NCBI GenBank assembly: GCA_023444055.1
Contig: JAEZRV010000047.1
Coordinates: 186,001 to 250,000, forward strand
Reading direction: 5' to 3'
From: Bacillota bacterium
Lineage (GTDB): Bacteria; Bacillota; Clostridia; Acetivibrionales; DSM-1351
DNA: 64,000 nucleotides
Shown here: positions 15,364 to 24,382 of the stretch, one piece after another
Numbering within the stretch: the first letter of the stretch is position 1
How the letters are laid out: each line of letters starts with the position of its first letter
Position numbers and translations under genes: made by a program
The notes under the pieces: model-generated
Database searches by the model: none
The model's input: only the letters and a program-made list of their open reading frames with translations
What the model was told of the DNA's origin: nothing

Positions 15364-15371
15364 TTTTTATT

Positions 15372-15929
15372 TCATCCTTTGTACTTATAAAATGTCAATT
15401 TCGTTTTCCCATATATTTGTTTTTTTGAAACTATCAACGCTTCTATTTCATCTGGCAGCTGATCTTCGATATCTGTTTCAGCAACAATTATAACTTTCTC
15501 CTCTAAAACCCCACCCATTTCTAATTCTTTCAATATCTTCGGTATAATACCATTTTTATATGGCGGGTCTAGGAAAATTATATCAAACTTTTTGTTCATA
15601 TGGGAGAGTTTTTTTAATATTAATTCAGATTCACCTAAAAAAACTTCTGATTTATCAAATACTCTTGCCTTTTGTATGTTGGTTTTAATTATTTCTATGC
15701 TTTTGTCATTTCTATCACAAAAAACAGCACTTTTAGCGCCTCTACTTAAAGCTTCAATTCCTAAAGCACCACTTCCAGCATATAAATCCAGTACCTTAGT
15801 ATCCTCATCAATATACGGAGAAATTATATTAAATAAATTTTCTTTTACTCTGTCAGTAGTTGGTCTTGTTTCCATACCCTCTAAGGAAACCAATTTTAAT
15901 CCTCTAGCACTACCAGAAATAACACGCAA
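15372..15929 (-). CDS. rsmD: 16S rRNA (guanine-966-N2)-methyltransferase
   Basis: 185 residues. I start at TTG 15929 (MRVISGSARGLKL), which has GAGGAGG about nine bases upstream; an ATG ten codons earlier lacks a site and would put the ribosome site inside the gene. Motifs: TRPTTDRVKENLFNI, SAM-binding VLDLYAGSGALGIEALSRGA, and catalytic DPPY in IIFLDPPYKNG. It methylates G966 of 16S rRNA during 30S assembly. It is the first gene of the rsmD-coaD-coiled-coil operon, about 200 bp below recG. Confidence 0.95.
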   Translation of the reverse strand: MRVISGSARGLKLVSLEGMETRPTTDRVKENLFNIISPYIDEDTKVLDLYAGSGALGIEALSRGAKSAVFCDRNDKSIEIIKTNIQKARVFDKSEVFLGESELILKKLSHMNKKFDIIFLDPPYKNGIIPKILKELEMGGVLEEKVIIVAETDIEDQLPDEIEALIVSKKQIYGKTKLTFYKYKG

Positions 15930-16130
15930 TTTGGAAACCCTCCTCATAATAACTTTCATTCATTCGTACTATCCCACTTAATCTCCTAATTAATATATTC
16001 ATATTTAAGTTGTTTAAGAGCGATAAATTTAACTTTACATTAAAAAACGTATAATTTAAAAGTTTTTCTCTTGTTTGATTCTCAAAATAAAACAAAGTAA
16101 TTAACTCATAATACGGATTATTATCTAGCA

Positions 16131-18218
16131 CTAAGAAAGTGTAGCCTTCTCACCGAAGTGTCCTGCTAAATACTGCTTCAACCTTTTATTTTTCATGAGT
16201 CCAGTATCCTCGATAGCTAATTCTTTCGCACTCTCTTGAGCTAGCTTTAGAATTTCCAAATCCTTATATAGATTAGCAATTTTTAGTTCTGGCAACCCAT
16301 GCTGCTTAGTTCCAAAGAATTCTCCAGGACCTCTTATTTCTAAGTCTTTCTCAGATATAACAAAGCCGTCATTTGATTGGGACATTATTTTCATTCTTTC
16401 CTTTGATACTTTTGAATTAGATTGATTAAACAATACACAGTAGGATTGCGAGCCACCTCTTCCTACTCTTCCTCTTAGCTGATGAAGCTGAGCCAATCCA
16501 AATCTCTCTGCATTTTCTATAACCATTAGCGTTGCATTAGGGACATTGACACCAACTTCTATAATTGTAGTTGAAACAAGAATACTTATCTCACCTGCTA
16601 CAAAGCTTTTCATTATAGAATCTTTTTCAGATGACTTCATTTTACCGTGAATAATACCAACCTTCAGGTCGCTAAAGGCATTTTTACCAATATCCTCAGC
16701 AGTAACTACAGCTGATTTTGCCTCTATTTCCTCAGACTCCTCAACTAAAGGGCAAACTATATAAACCTGTTGCCCTGCTTTTACAGTTTCCCTGATAAAA
16801 TTATTTATTCTTTCTCTCATTGATTCATTTACTGAATATGTTTTAATTGGCTTTCTTCCGGGTGGAAGCTCATCAATTATTGATATATCAAGATCACCGT
16901 ATAATATTAGTGCAAGAGTTCTAGGTATTGGTGTTGCTGTCATAACCAGAACATCTGGATTTATGCCCTTTTCAGCTAAAATTGACCTTTGCCTAACACC
17001 AAATCTATGCTGCTCATCAGTTATTACTAGCCCTAGTTTTAAGAATTCTACTGTGTCCTCTATTAATGCATGTGTACCTATAACCACATCTACATTACCA
17101 TTTTTTAAGCCTTCAAAGACAACTTGCTTCTGCTTTTTAGGTTGACTTCCTGATAATAATTCAACCGTAATATCAAATTTTTCAAGCAAAGGTTTGACAG
17201 ATATATAGTGCTGCTCAGCCAAAATTTCAGTTGGTACCATTAATGCCCCTTGATAACCGCATTTGACTGCCTTAAACAAAGCTAAAACAGCTATAATAGT
17301 TTTTCCAGATCCAACATCACCCTGAACTAACCGATTCATTATATTATCACTTTCCATGTCCTGCTCAACTTCATTAAATACTTTTTTCTGTGCATTTGTA
17401 AGCTGAAAAGGTAAAGAATTGATAAACTCATCCATTTCATTTAGCTTGGTATATTTTATACCCTGTACTTCTGCAGTTGCAAGATTTTTATATAATAAAA
17501 GACCAAGCTGCAACATGAAAAGTTCTTCAAATACTAATCGATATCTAGCTTTATCCTTATCCAGCTCAGACTTAGGAAAATGTATCTGATTTAAGCTAAA
17601 CATAATATCAGCTAAACTGTGTTTTTCTCTGATAAACTCAGGAAGCATATCTTCCAATTCAATGTTATTAAAGCTTACCAGTGCTTCTTGCATAATTGTT
17701 CTAATTAAGTTTTGGCTTAAATCCTTTGTAGAAGAATATACAGGAAGAATTTTAAGGCTCTTCTTTAAGTTACTATTATCTAAATGATTATTATCAATTT
17801 TTTCAAATACAGGATTAGATATTTGCAGCTTGTTTAATTTTCTTTCCGCTTTACCATAAAATATATAATTGGCACCGATTGAAAGGGAGTTTTTTATGTA
17901 ATGCTGATTAAACCATACTGCAGTTATTTTACCTGTACTGTCCTGCACCGATACCTTTGATATAGTCATTCCTCTTTTGTGTCTTGCCACACTGACATTT
18001 GATATAATTGTACCTTCGAATGAACACTGCTCTCCATCTTGAAGATCAGCAATATTTTTTATTTTACTTCTATCTTCATAATCTTTTGGGTAATGAGTTA
18101 ATAAATCAAGAATATTATTGATCTCAAGCTTTTTAAATAAGGTTAATCTTGATTCTCCCACTCCCTTTATATATCTAATAGATTGTTTTTTTAAATCTTC
18201 AAACGATACTTGTTTCAA
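16131..18218 (-). CDS. recG: ATP-dependent DNA helicase RecG
   Basis: 695 residues from TTG 18218, which has GGAGG six bases upstream; in-frame ATGs farther up give an atypical cysteine-rich extension. Order: wedge/OB domain (about 60-160), helicase motif I GDVGSGKT, motif II DEQH (VITDEQHRFGVRQR), motif III TATPIPRTLA, and motif VI QLRGRVGRG. RecG remodels stalled replication forks and Holliday junctions. In Bacillus it is also near rpmB and spoVM, and that block is loosely kept here. Confidence 0.95.
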   Translation of the reverse strand: MKQVSFEDLKKQSIRYIKGVGESRLTLFKKLEINNILDLLTHYPKDYEDRSKIKNIADLQDGEQCSFEGTIISNVSVARHKRGMTISKVSVQDSTGKITAVWFNQHYIKNSLSIGANYIFYGKAERKLNKLQISNPVFEKIDNNHLDNSNLKKSLKILPVYSSTKDLSQNLIRTIMQEALVSFNNIELEDMLPEFIREKHSLADIMFSLNQIHFPKSELDKDKARYRLVFEELFMLQLGLLLYKNLATAEVQGIKYTKLNEMDEFINSLPFQLTNAQKKVFNEVEQDMESDNIMNRLVQGDVGSGKTIIAVLALFKAVKCGYQGALMVPTEILAEQHYISVKPLLEKFDITVELLSGSQPKKQKQVVFEGLKNGNVDVVIGTHALIEDTVEFLKLGLVITDEQHRFGVRQRSILAEKGINPDVLVMTATPIPRTLALILYGDLDISIIDELPPGRKPIKTYSVNESMRERINNFIRETVKAGQQVYIVCPLVEESEEIEAKSAVVTAEDIGKNAFSDLKVGIIHGKMKSSEKDSIMKSFVAGEISILVSTTIIEVGVNVPNATLMVIENAERFGLAQLHQLRGRVGRGGSQSYCVLFNQSNSKVSKERMKIMSQSNDGFVISEKDLEIRGPGEFFGTKQHGLPELKIANLYKDLEILKLAQESAKELAIEDTGLMKNKRLKQYLAGHFGEKATLS

Positions 18219-18449
18219 TTCTAGCCTCCATGCTTGCAGTGCGGTATAAATATATCCATGTCTCATATTTTCACAAGAAGAACAAGAAAATATGCATTTC
18301 CTTGAAAAAAATGACATGGACTCAGCATCACATTTTCATACTTTTTAATTTCTTGCAACCTTATTATAACAATATAGAAGTTATTGTACCACACTTTCTG
18401 TAAATATTAAACATTGCAAGCCGTCAAGCTTATATTTGCTATTTAAGTC

Positions 18450-18494
18450 AAGAAAAACCCTGCTATACGTCATTAGTATAGCAGGGTTTTTCTT
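18450..18494. terminator. Strong bidirectional terminator below the chemoreceptor gene
   Basis: Perfect 19-bp arms AAGAAAAACCCTGCTATAC (18450-18468) and complement (18476-18494), with T/A tracts on both sides. Serves the minus-strand gene ending at 18510. Confidence 0.9.
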
Positions 18495-18509
18495 AAACTA
18501 ATATATAAA

Positions 18510-20504
18510 TTAGAGCTTAAACTTACCTAGATCTGACTGGATTTCTTTTGCTAAACTTGCTAAATCATTAGTTATATCTAAAATATTTGATACGCTTGTA
18601 TTTTGTGTTTCAACTGTAGCTAATGTTTCCTCCGTTGCTGCAGCATTCTCCTCTGAAATAGCTGACAAATTGCCAAGAATTCGTATCATTTCGTCTCTTC
18701 GACTCTCTATCTCATTGCCCGAAGTATTTAGTGACATTATTGCCGACTTAATCTGTTCAAGGGATAAAGCAATTCCACCAAACTTATCTTTTGTTTGTCC
18801 GACTATTTTAGACTCAACATTTATTATTTCATCCATTTCCTTTATTGTTATAACAGCAAAATCAATATTCTCAGTCAAATCTTTAATATCTTCATTAATT
18901 TGGCGAGTAAAGTTGTTTGACTGCTCAGCCAATTTTCCTATTTCTTGAGCTACTACAGCAAATCCTCTTCCTGCCTCTCCTGCTCTTGCCGCTTCAATAG
19001 ATGCATTCAATGCTAACAAGTTAGTTTGCTCAGCAATTTCCTCTATCATCTTACTAGCAATTTGTATTTTTTCTGAACTTTTTTGTGTTTTATTAATAAC
19101 CTTATTGATTTCATTAGTCGCACTATTAGTAATATTAGTCTTATCCATTAATTCTTCAACTATGGAATTTCCTTCATCCTTAATCTTGTTTGCACTTATA
19201 GCTGCACTATTTAGTATATCTCTATTTTTACTATCTTCAAGAATAATATCACTTAATTCATTCATATAGTTAGAGCCATTTTCTATATCTTTTGCTTGTT
19301 CAGCAGCACCTTTTGCAACCTCACCAACACTAGTAGTTGTTTGATCAGTCATTGCTACAATTTGCCGAGTTGATTCACGAACTTCATCAGATGAGTATGC
19401 CAAATTGCTAGCAATAGTCAAAAGATTTGTTATCAGATTCGCTAAGTTTTCTTGCATTAATATTAAAGACCTACGGGCTTGTCCAATTTCGCTCTTATCG
19501 GTGACATTTTTGTTAAGTTCTTCATTATATGTAGTAAAATCATACTTTGCCAAATCACTTAATTTATTTGAAATGCAATTAATAGGTTTACTTATTTTTT
19601 TACTTAATACTAAAGCAAGCGTATATCCAACAATAATAAATATTATACTAAGTATTAAAACGCGTATTTTAACCATTGTCATAGTATTATATACACGTGC
19701 CGACTGAACTGATGTACATAGTAACCAGTCAGTGTTTTTAATTGGCGTAACTGCAGTTATAAAGTCTTTGCCCTCAAATGAATAATTAATAACTGATTGT
19801 TTTTGTAAATCGATATTTTTAAGTTCACCAGCAAAGTTACTAAATGCTCCGCCTTTTTCTCCCTCTTTTAAAATATTTACTTGTTTATATACATACTCTT
19901 TATTAGGATTAGAATAGATTGTAGAGTCTTTGCCAATAATAAATGCCGATTCATATCCATTACTGTTGCCATTATTAGCGATATCATTTAAATAATTACC
20001 ATCAGCACGTCCTATTAAAGCTCCAATAACATTACCATCACGAACTATTGGCACTGCAAACATTAGTACTGCTTTACCTGTAACCTTACTTATGAGCACA
20101 TCTGAAACACAACTTTTACCGTTTAATGCATTAATAATATATTTCCTATCTGCAAGATTTGAAATCTCACCATCCGAAACATAGTGTGCTTCTCCTGATG
20201 GTTGTACTATTGCCAAATCCATATAGCCTAATTTTTTAGCTTCGTCCTTTAAAGCAGCACTTTGAGTATCCCAATTCATACTTTTAATCTCTGTTTTATT
20301 AGCAACTTCTTGTAGAACATTTAATTGAGATGAAATACTTAAATCTATATACTTAGAACATTCACTTCCAACATTCATCAAGTTTCCTTCTTCATTTGCA
20401 ACATATAATTTTTGAATAAAAATTGATAATATAGACCCAATTCCCACAGTAACAAGAACAAGCAATAAACAAACTGACGTTGCAATTTTAGTAGATAATT
20501 TCAT
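18510..20504 (-). CDS. Methyl-accepting chemotaxis protein with dCache sensor
   Basis: 664 residues; ATG 20504 has AAGGAGCG upstream. A transmembrane segment (about 9-31) is followed by an extracellular double-Cache sensor (about 35-275, with IVRDGNVIGALIGRAD and FITAVTPIKNTDWLL), a second membrane segment (about 280-302), a HAMP domain, and a long methyl-accepting coiled coil. The signalling tip has EIAEQTNLLALNASIEAARAGEAGRGFAVVAQEIGKLAEQS. Cache chemoreceptors bind small organic ligands; the ligand is not predictable. No che genes are adjacent, so it should feed a remote chemotaxis array. Confidence 0.94.
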   Translation of the reverse strand: MKLSTKIATSVCLLLVLVTVGIGSILSIFIQKLYVANEEGNLMNVGSECSKYIDLSISSQLNVLQEVANKTEIKSMNWDTQSAALKDEAKKLGYMDLAIVQPSGEAHYVSDGEISNLADRKYIINALNGKSCVSDVLISKVTGKAVLMFAVPIVRDGNVIGALIGRADGNYLNDIANNGNSNGYESAFIIGKDSTIYSNPNKEYVYKQVNILKEGEKGGAFSNFAGELKNIDLQKQSVINYSFEGKDFITAVTPIKNTDWLLCTSVQSARVYNTMTMVKIRVLILSIIFIIVGYTLALVLSKKISKPINCISNKLSDLAKYDFTTYNEELNKNVTDKSEIGQARRSLILMQENLANLITNLLTIASNLAYSSDEVRESTRQIVAMTDQTTTSVGEVAKGAAEQAKDIENGSNYMNELSDIILEDSKNRDILNSAAISANKIKDEGNSIVEELMDKTNITNSATNEINKVINKTQKSSEKIQIASKMIEEIAEQTNLLALNASIEAARAGEAGRGFAVVAQEIGKLAEQSNNFTRQINEDIKDLTENIDFAVITIKEMDEIINVESKIVGQTKDKFGGIALSLEQIKSAIMSLNTSGNEIESRRDEMIRILGNLSAISEENAAATEETLATVETQNTSVSNILDITNDLASLAKEIQSDLGKFKL

Positions 20505-20949
20505 TTTAATTTCGCTCCTTGTGTTTAGTATTTTAAAAGATGTAAATATAAAACTAACATCAAAATTGTTTTGACAACACAAAAATCCTACCAACACTTT
20601 AATTAGTATTAAACGGGGATATTATTTATTTAATTTGGGCTAACACTTTGCTAAGTAATCCTTTATTAAAGCTTTGATTGCTCGGCTAATTTTCCTATTT
20701 CTTAGTATTTTATTGCATTTGGCTTAAATATCTAAATTAACTTTATTATTATATTATTGTAATACCGTATTATTTATTGAATTATATGGAATTTATATTA
20801 TCATAGTTTTTGGTATAATTCAACAATTACACCAATTTAATTTGTACGTAATTTTATATTTCAACATATTTCTTTACAACAAATAAAGCTATTTGTTATA
20901 TAAATGTTTAATTTTGGAACTCGAGTCGTTTGAATAAAAGAAGGCATCT

Positions 20950-21104
20950 GTGTACTTATACATAAGTAAGCACGGTAGATATTTTGATATACGAATAGAA
21001 CGATGAAGGCACGATATGATTGCTCGAATCCATAAAAAGCTACTTGTAGCTTTTTGATATGCGAAGGGAACGATGACTGCACGAAATGTAAACTTCGCAT
21101 TTTT
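20950..21104. repeat. Two-hairpin dispersed repeat, tandem copies (copy A)
   Basis: Contains GTGTACTTAT...ATAAGTAAGCAC, then a degenerate unit GATATACGAATAGAACGATG (20986) and a second unit. The second unit is the hairpin AAAAAGCTAC/GTAGCTTTTT (21034-21055) followed by GATATGCGAAGGGAACGATG...ACTTCGCAT, whose ends ATGCGAAG/CTTCGCAT pair. Copies recur at 26673 and 41672. Confidence 0.75.
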
Positions 21105-21130
21105 AAGTTAGTAAAATTTATTAAAAAAGC

Positions 21131-21159
21131 TTGAGTTAAAGGCTTTGTTATGTTAAAAT
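21131..21159 (+). promoter_or_regulatory. rpmB promoter
   Basis: TTGAGT, 17 bp, TAAAAT on the plus strand, about 65 bp before the rpmB start. Confidence 0.6.
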
Positions 21160-21225
21160 AGGTATTGCTTTGATGTCGAATTAAGAGAAACTAGAATTCT
21201 CCATAATTTAAAGGAGGTGTTATAT

Positions 21226-21414
21226 ATGGCAAAATGTGAAATCTGTAATAAAGCAACTGTATTTGGAAATAATCGAAGCCATGCGTTAAATGCTACTAGC
21301 CGTACATGGAAACCAAATGTTAGAAAAATAAAGATAATTGATAATGGAACACCAAAATCAGTTAGTATATGCACAAGGTGTCTACGTACAAATAAAGTTA
21401 CTAGAGCTAACTAA
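21226..21414 (+). CDS. rpmB: 50S ribosomal protein L28
   Basis: 62 residues beginning MAKCEICNKATVFGNNRSHA, the L28 signature, with TSRTWKPNVRKIKI and a C-terminal CTRCLRTNKV. The two CxxC pairs make this the zinc-binding (C+) form. ATG 21226 follows AAAGGAGGTGTTATAT; a TTG at 21217 is within the site region. It is a structural protein of the large ribosomal subunit. It has its own promoter and terminator and converges on spoVM. Confidence 0.97.
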   Translation: MAKCEICNKATVFGNNRSHALNATSRTWKPNVRKIKIIDNGTPKSVSICTRCLRTNKVTRAN

Positions 21415-21447
21415 TCATTTTGAGTAAACTAATTTAATTACTTTAAA

Positions 21448-21480
21448 AATAAAAAAGCGTTGTATTTACGCTTTTTTATT
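21448..21480. terminator. rpmB / spoVM bidirectional terminator
   Basis: AATAAAAAAGCGT (21448-21460) with its complement (21468-21480) and flanking A/T tracts; serves rpmB on + and can stop spoVM transcripts on -. Confidence 0.85.
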
Positions 21481-21653
21481 TTTTCTTTATTTAACATAAG
21501 CAAAGTTGACTATCCTACTTTCATTGTATATTGCTTATGCAATTCTTCTTAACAGATGGTATTATACTAATTAACATCTAAAATTGTAGAACTACATTTA
21601 ATAGTTTTCTATATTTTAAATACTAAATAGCACTATATCCCATCATTAGTTTA

Positions 21654-21725
21654 TTACCCTATTTTAAAAACTTTTTTCAATATGCCACCAATAAATTTAG
21701 GCATCTTTACTACAACTATCCTCAT
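21654..21725 (-). CDS. spoVM: Stage V sporulation protein M (SpoVM)
   Basis: A 23-codon gene: MRIVVVKMPKFIGGILKKVF then KIG. It aligns with Bacillus SpoVM (MKFYTIKLPKFLGGIVRAML...) across the amphipathic helix: KxPKFxGGI is shared, including the Pro that sets the curvature-sensing turn. The ATG at 21725 has AGGGGGAG seven bases upstream. SpoVM sits on the convex forespore membrane, anchors the SpoIVA coat basement and inhibits FtsH. Adjacency to rpmB matches the Bacillus spoVM-rpmB neighbourhood. It is three residues shorter than the Bacillus protein. Confidence 0.85.
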   Translation of the reverse strand: MRIVVVKMPKFIGGILKKVFKIG

Positions 21726-21963
21726 ATATACACTCCCCCTAAAAATAGCTCCTCACTATTTATCATATTCTTTCATTCATAGTTTCGTGATACTAATCAA
21801 AAAATCTTTAATATACAACTTAGTTTGTTTATTCTTGAAACTATAACTTATTCCTTAGTATATTTCACTTCTAAAGCACTGATATGTTGAATATATAAAA
21901 TTATATAGTGTAGTTAATTTGGAATAACTTATAGATTATTAAAACTTGTTAGGAGAGCTATTT

Positions 21964-22641
21964 ATGTATCTACTACTAATTAAAAATTATAAAAATAAAG
22001 TAATTCTAGTTTCAACAATTTTTATACTATCTTTATCGATGATCGTTGGTTTTAAAATACTAATAGATAAAACCGATAAATATACGTTTATAAGTGGTGA
22101 TATATCTATCTCATTTCCAATAAATTTTAACATATCTGATATATATTTAAAAAACAATCATACTGTCCCTTATATACAGACAATTAATAATAGCTATAAA
22201 AGCTTTATAGATTTTAAAAGTCCTAAAGAAGGATTTGAATTCAGTTATCCTAGTATTTTTGAAATAAACCAATTGAACTTTCCAGGAAGTGAAATTTTAA
22301 GCCATATTGATTTTAAGAATAAAGATAATAAAATGAAAAATGGGTTTGTACAGGTTTGGAATCTACCCTATTCCCTTGAAGAATTTCTAGATGACTCTAA
22401 AAAAAATGCGATGGTAGATTTTATAGATTTTAGCTCTAAAAAAATCGAAACAAATAATCTTAGTGGTTATCTTTGGGAATATTCATTTAGTGGAGCTTCA
22501 GTAAAATACAAAGCCCTAGAAGCATTCTTTTATAAAGACTCAAAGCTTTATAGGATTAGCTATTTTATGCCTTTAAATGAATTTAATCCAGATGAATATA
22601 ATATGTATTGGCAAATTGTTAAATCTTTTAAAGTTAAATAA
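21964..22641 (+). CDS. Membrane-anchored extracytoplasmic protein, unknown
   Basis: 225 residues from ATG 21964, which has TTAGGAGAG upstream; an in-frame TTG six codons before is rejected because it would precede the site. One N-terminal hydrophobic helix (about 12-33, KVILVSTIFILSLSMIVGFKIL) and no lipobox suggest a type II-anchored protein. The outside part has a PsbP/DUF-like alpha-beta look (GFEFSYPSIFEI, GYLWEYSFSGASVKYKALEAFF, LYRISYFMPLNEF, WQIVKSFKV). Such folds often end in a final IxxSFK strand, as here. No confident family and no known role. It converges on the diguanylate cyclase gene eight bases away. Confidence 0.75.
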   Translation: MYLLLIKNYKNKVILVSTIFILSLSMIVGFKILIDKTDKYTFISGDISISFPINFNISDIYLKNNHTVPYIQTINNSYKSFIDFKSPKEGFEFSYPSIFEINQLNFPGSEILSHIDFKNKDNKMKNGFVQVWNLPYSLEEFLDDSKKNAMVDFIDFSSKKIETNNLSGYLWEYSFSGASVKYKALEAFFYKDSKLYRISYFMPLNEFNPDEYNMYWQIVKSFKVK

Positions 22642-22648
22642 ATTAATT

Positions 22649-24340
22649 TTACTCAATAATTATTAAGTCTTTTGCAATTTCTATACGATTTCTTCCATTA
22701 TCCTTAGCCTTATATAACGCATTATCAGCATCTTTAATAATTTCACTCAAACATTTTGATGTTTCAGGAAAACTTGCTATTCCAAAGCTTGCTGTAACAG
22801 ATGCAGATACTAAACTATCCGTTACAACATTGTTAGCTATTTTTTGCCTTAAAAACTCAACCTTTTCATATGCTTTCTTGATTGATGTATGCGGCAAAAT
22901 AATTACAAATTCTTCTCCCCCAAACCTAGCAATCGTATCTGTAGACCTCAAACTATTTTTTACATTTTGAGCAACACTTTTTAATACTACATCACCAAAT
23001 AAATGTCCATATGTGTCATTAAATTTTTTAAAATGGTCTATGTCTAATATTACTAAAGTCAATTCATATCCTGATTCCTTCGCCATAGTGAATTCACTTT
23101 CAAATTTTTGATGGAAATATACTCTATTAAATACACCTGTAAGACCATCAGTAGTTGCTAATTCCTGCATACTTGCATATAATTCAGCATTTTCAATTGC
23201 CATACTAACAGATTTACAAATCGTTGTAACAAGTCTTAAGTTTTCATTTGTAAATGTATTTTTATTCTTATGTTCAATAATAAGCAATCCAAATTTTCTA
23301 GACTTTGAGCTTAAAGGAATACAAATAAAAGAACCTATAATTCGGCTCTGGATAAATTCATATTCTTTCGATACCACATTATTCTCAAGCATAGGTTTTT
23401 CGCCCTCTAGTATGTCCAATAAAAAATCACAATTTATATTGTCACTTAGTATAGCTATATCTTCTTTCTCTTTAACATTGGTAAAATGAACCTTTAATCT
23501 ATTCTTCTTATGATCAAAAAGAACAATTGTAGAGTAGTTTACACCCATAACACCTAAAATCACATCATTTACAAACTTTAGCAGTTCATTTATGTCAAAA
23601 ATAGAACCTATTGCCTCACTTATCTGCTGGAGAGTATAAAACTCCGCAATACTGTTAGTTAAGCGTGAATTTGTATCTTCAAGTTTATGATTGGATTCTT
23701 TAAGCCTATCATATTGATTTTTAATTTCACTTTGAGCGGCTTCAAGCTGTTCATATTTTTCACCAAGTTCTACAACTAATCTTTGATTTTCCTTTTCGTT
23801 CTTACTATTTTGAGCGAAAAAGGAAGATGTTATATTAATTAAAGATATTAATATAATATATGCCCAAGCCAAATTCATTAAATAATCAAATCCAGACAAC
23901 TTAACTACAGAAGTAGTATTCAATACCAAATATATAATTAAAACTTTTGCGAGTTCAATTACAAAATTAATAGCTAGTAAAATAAAACTGTACCTTCTAC
24001 CAATTGTAAGACTTGACATAGCCAAAGGAACAATTAGCACATAATACAATATATTTTGATATGTACAAGTTAGAAATAACGAAAGCAATAACACCTCAGT
24101 TAATCTAAATGCAAAAAATACTTTTTCTGTATAAAGTAGCTTACTGTTAATATACTTAGACCTAACTATGTTATAGATGCTTAACAATGCAATTAATGCT
24201 ATTATCATTATGTCCGGTATTAAAATACTGTTATTTACATTGCTATATCCAATTTTTAAAGCGACACAAATTGCCATTGTAATATTAAATCCCCAGCAGA
24301 TTGCGCTTAGTACCTTTTCGAATTTCTGAATTCTATTCAT
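22649..24340 (-). CDS. Membrane diguanylate cyclase with GAF and GGDEF domains
   Basis: 563 residues; ATG 24340 follows GGAGGATGT. Five to six membrane helices (about 10-185), a coiled coil (about 190-240), a GAF domain (about 245-400), and a GGDEF domain (about 410-560). The catalytic motif is GGEEF (DTIARFGGEEFVIILPH), preceded five residues earlier by RSTD, an RxxD inhibitory c-di-GMP site. So it should be an active, product-inhibited enzyme making cyclic di-GMP from two GTP. An HD-GYP phosphodiesterase candidate lies 4.7 kb away, but nothing ties them into one operon. Confidence 0.92.
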   Translation of the reverse strand: MNRIQKFEKVLSAICWGFNITMAICVALKIGYSNVNNSILIPDIMIIALIALLSIYNIVRSKYINSKLLYTEKVFFAFRLTEVLLLSLFLTCTYQNILYYVLIVPLAMSSLTIGRRYSFILLAINFVIELAKVLIIYLVLNTTSVVKLSGFDYLMNLAWAYIILISLINITSSFFAQNSKNEKENQRLVVELGEKYEQLEAAQSEIKNQYDRLKESNHKLEDTNSRLTNSIAEFYTLQQISEAIGSIFDINELLKFVNDVILGVMGVNYSTIVLFDHKKNRLKVHFTNVKEKEDIAILSDNINCDFLLDILEGEKPMLENNVVSKEYEFIQSRIIGSFICIPLSSKSRKFGLLIIEHKNKNTFTNENLRLVTTICKSVSMAIENAELYASMQELATTDGLTGVFNRVYFHQKFESEFTMAKESGYELTLVILDIDHFKKFNDTYGHLFGDVVLKSVAQNVKNSLRSTDTIARFGGEEFVIILPHTSIKKAYEKVEFLRQKIANNVVTDSLVSASVTASFGIASFPETSKCLSEIIKDADNALYKAKDNGRNRIEIAKDLIIIE

Positions 24341-24382
24341 ACATCCTCCAAAAACTACATTTATCAAACTTGTAAGACACTC

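Noticed and set aside
15910..16131. 73-codon minus-strand frame between recG and rsmD
   Set aside because: No ribosome site, overlaps the rsmD start, and low-complexity content.
20861..21100. 79-codon minus-strand frame in the recG-rpmB interval
   Set aside because: It runs through the hairpins of the dispersed repeat and lacks a ribosome site.
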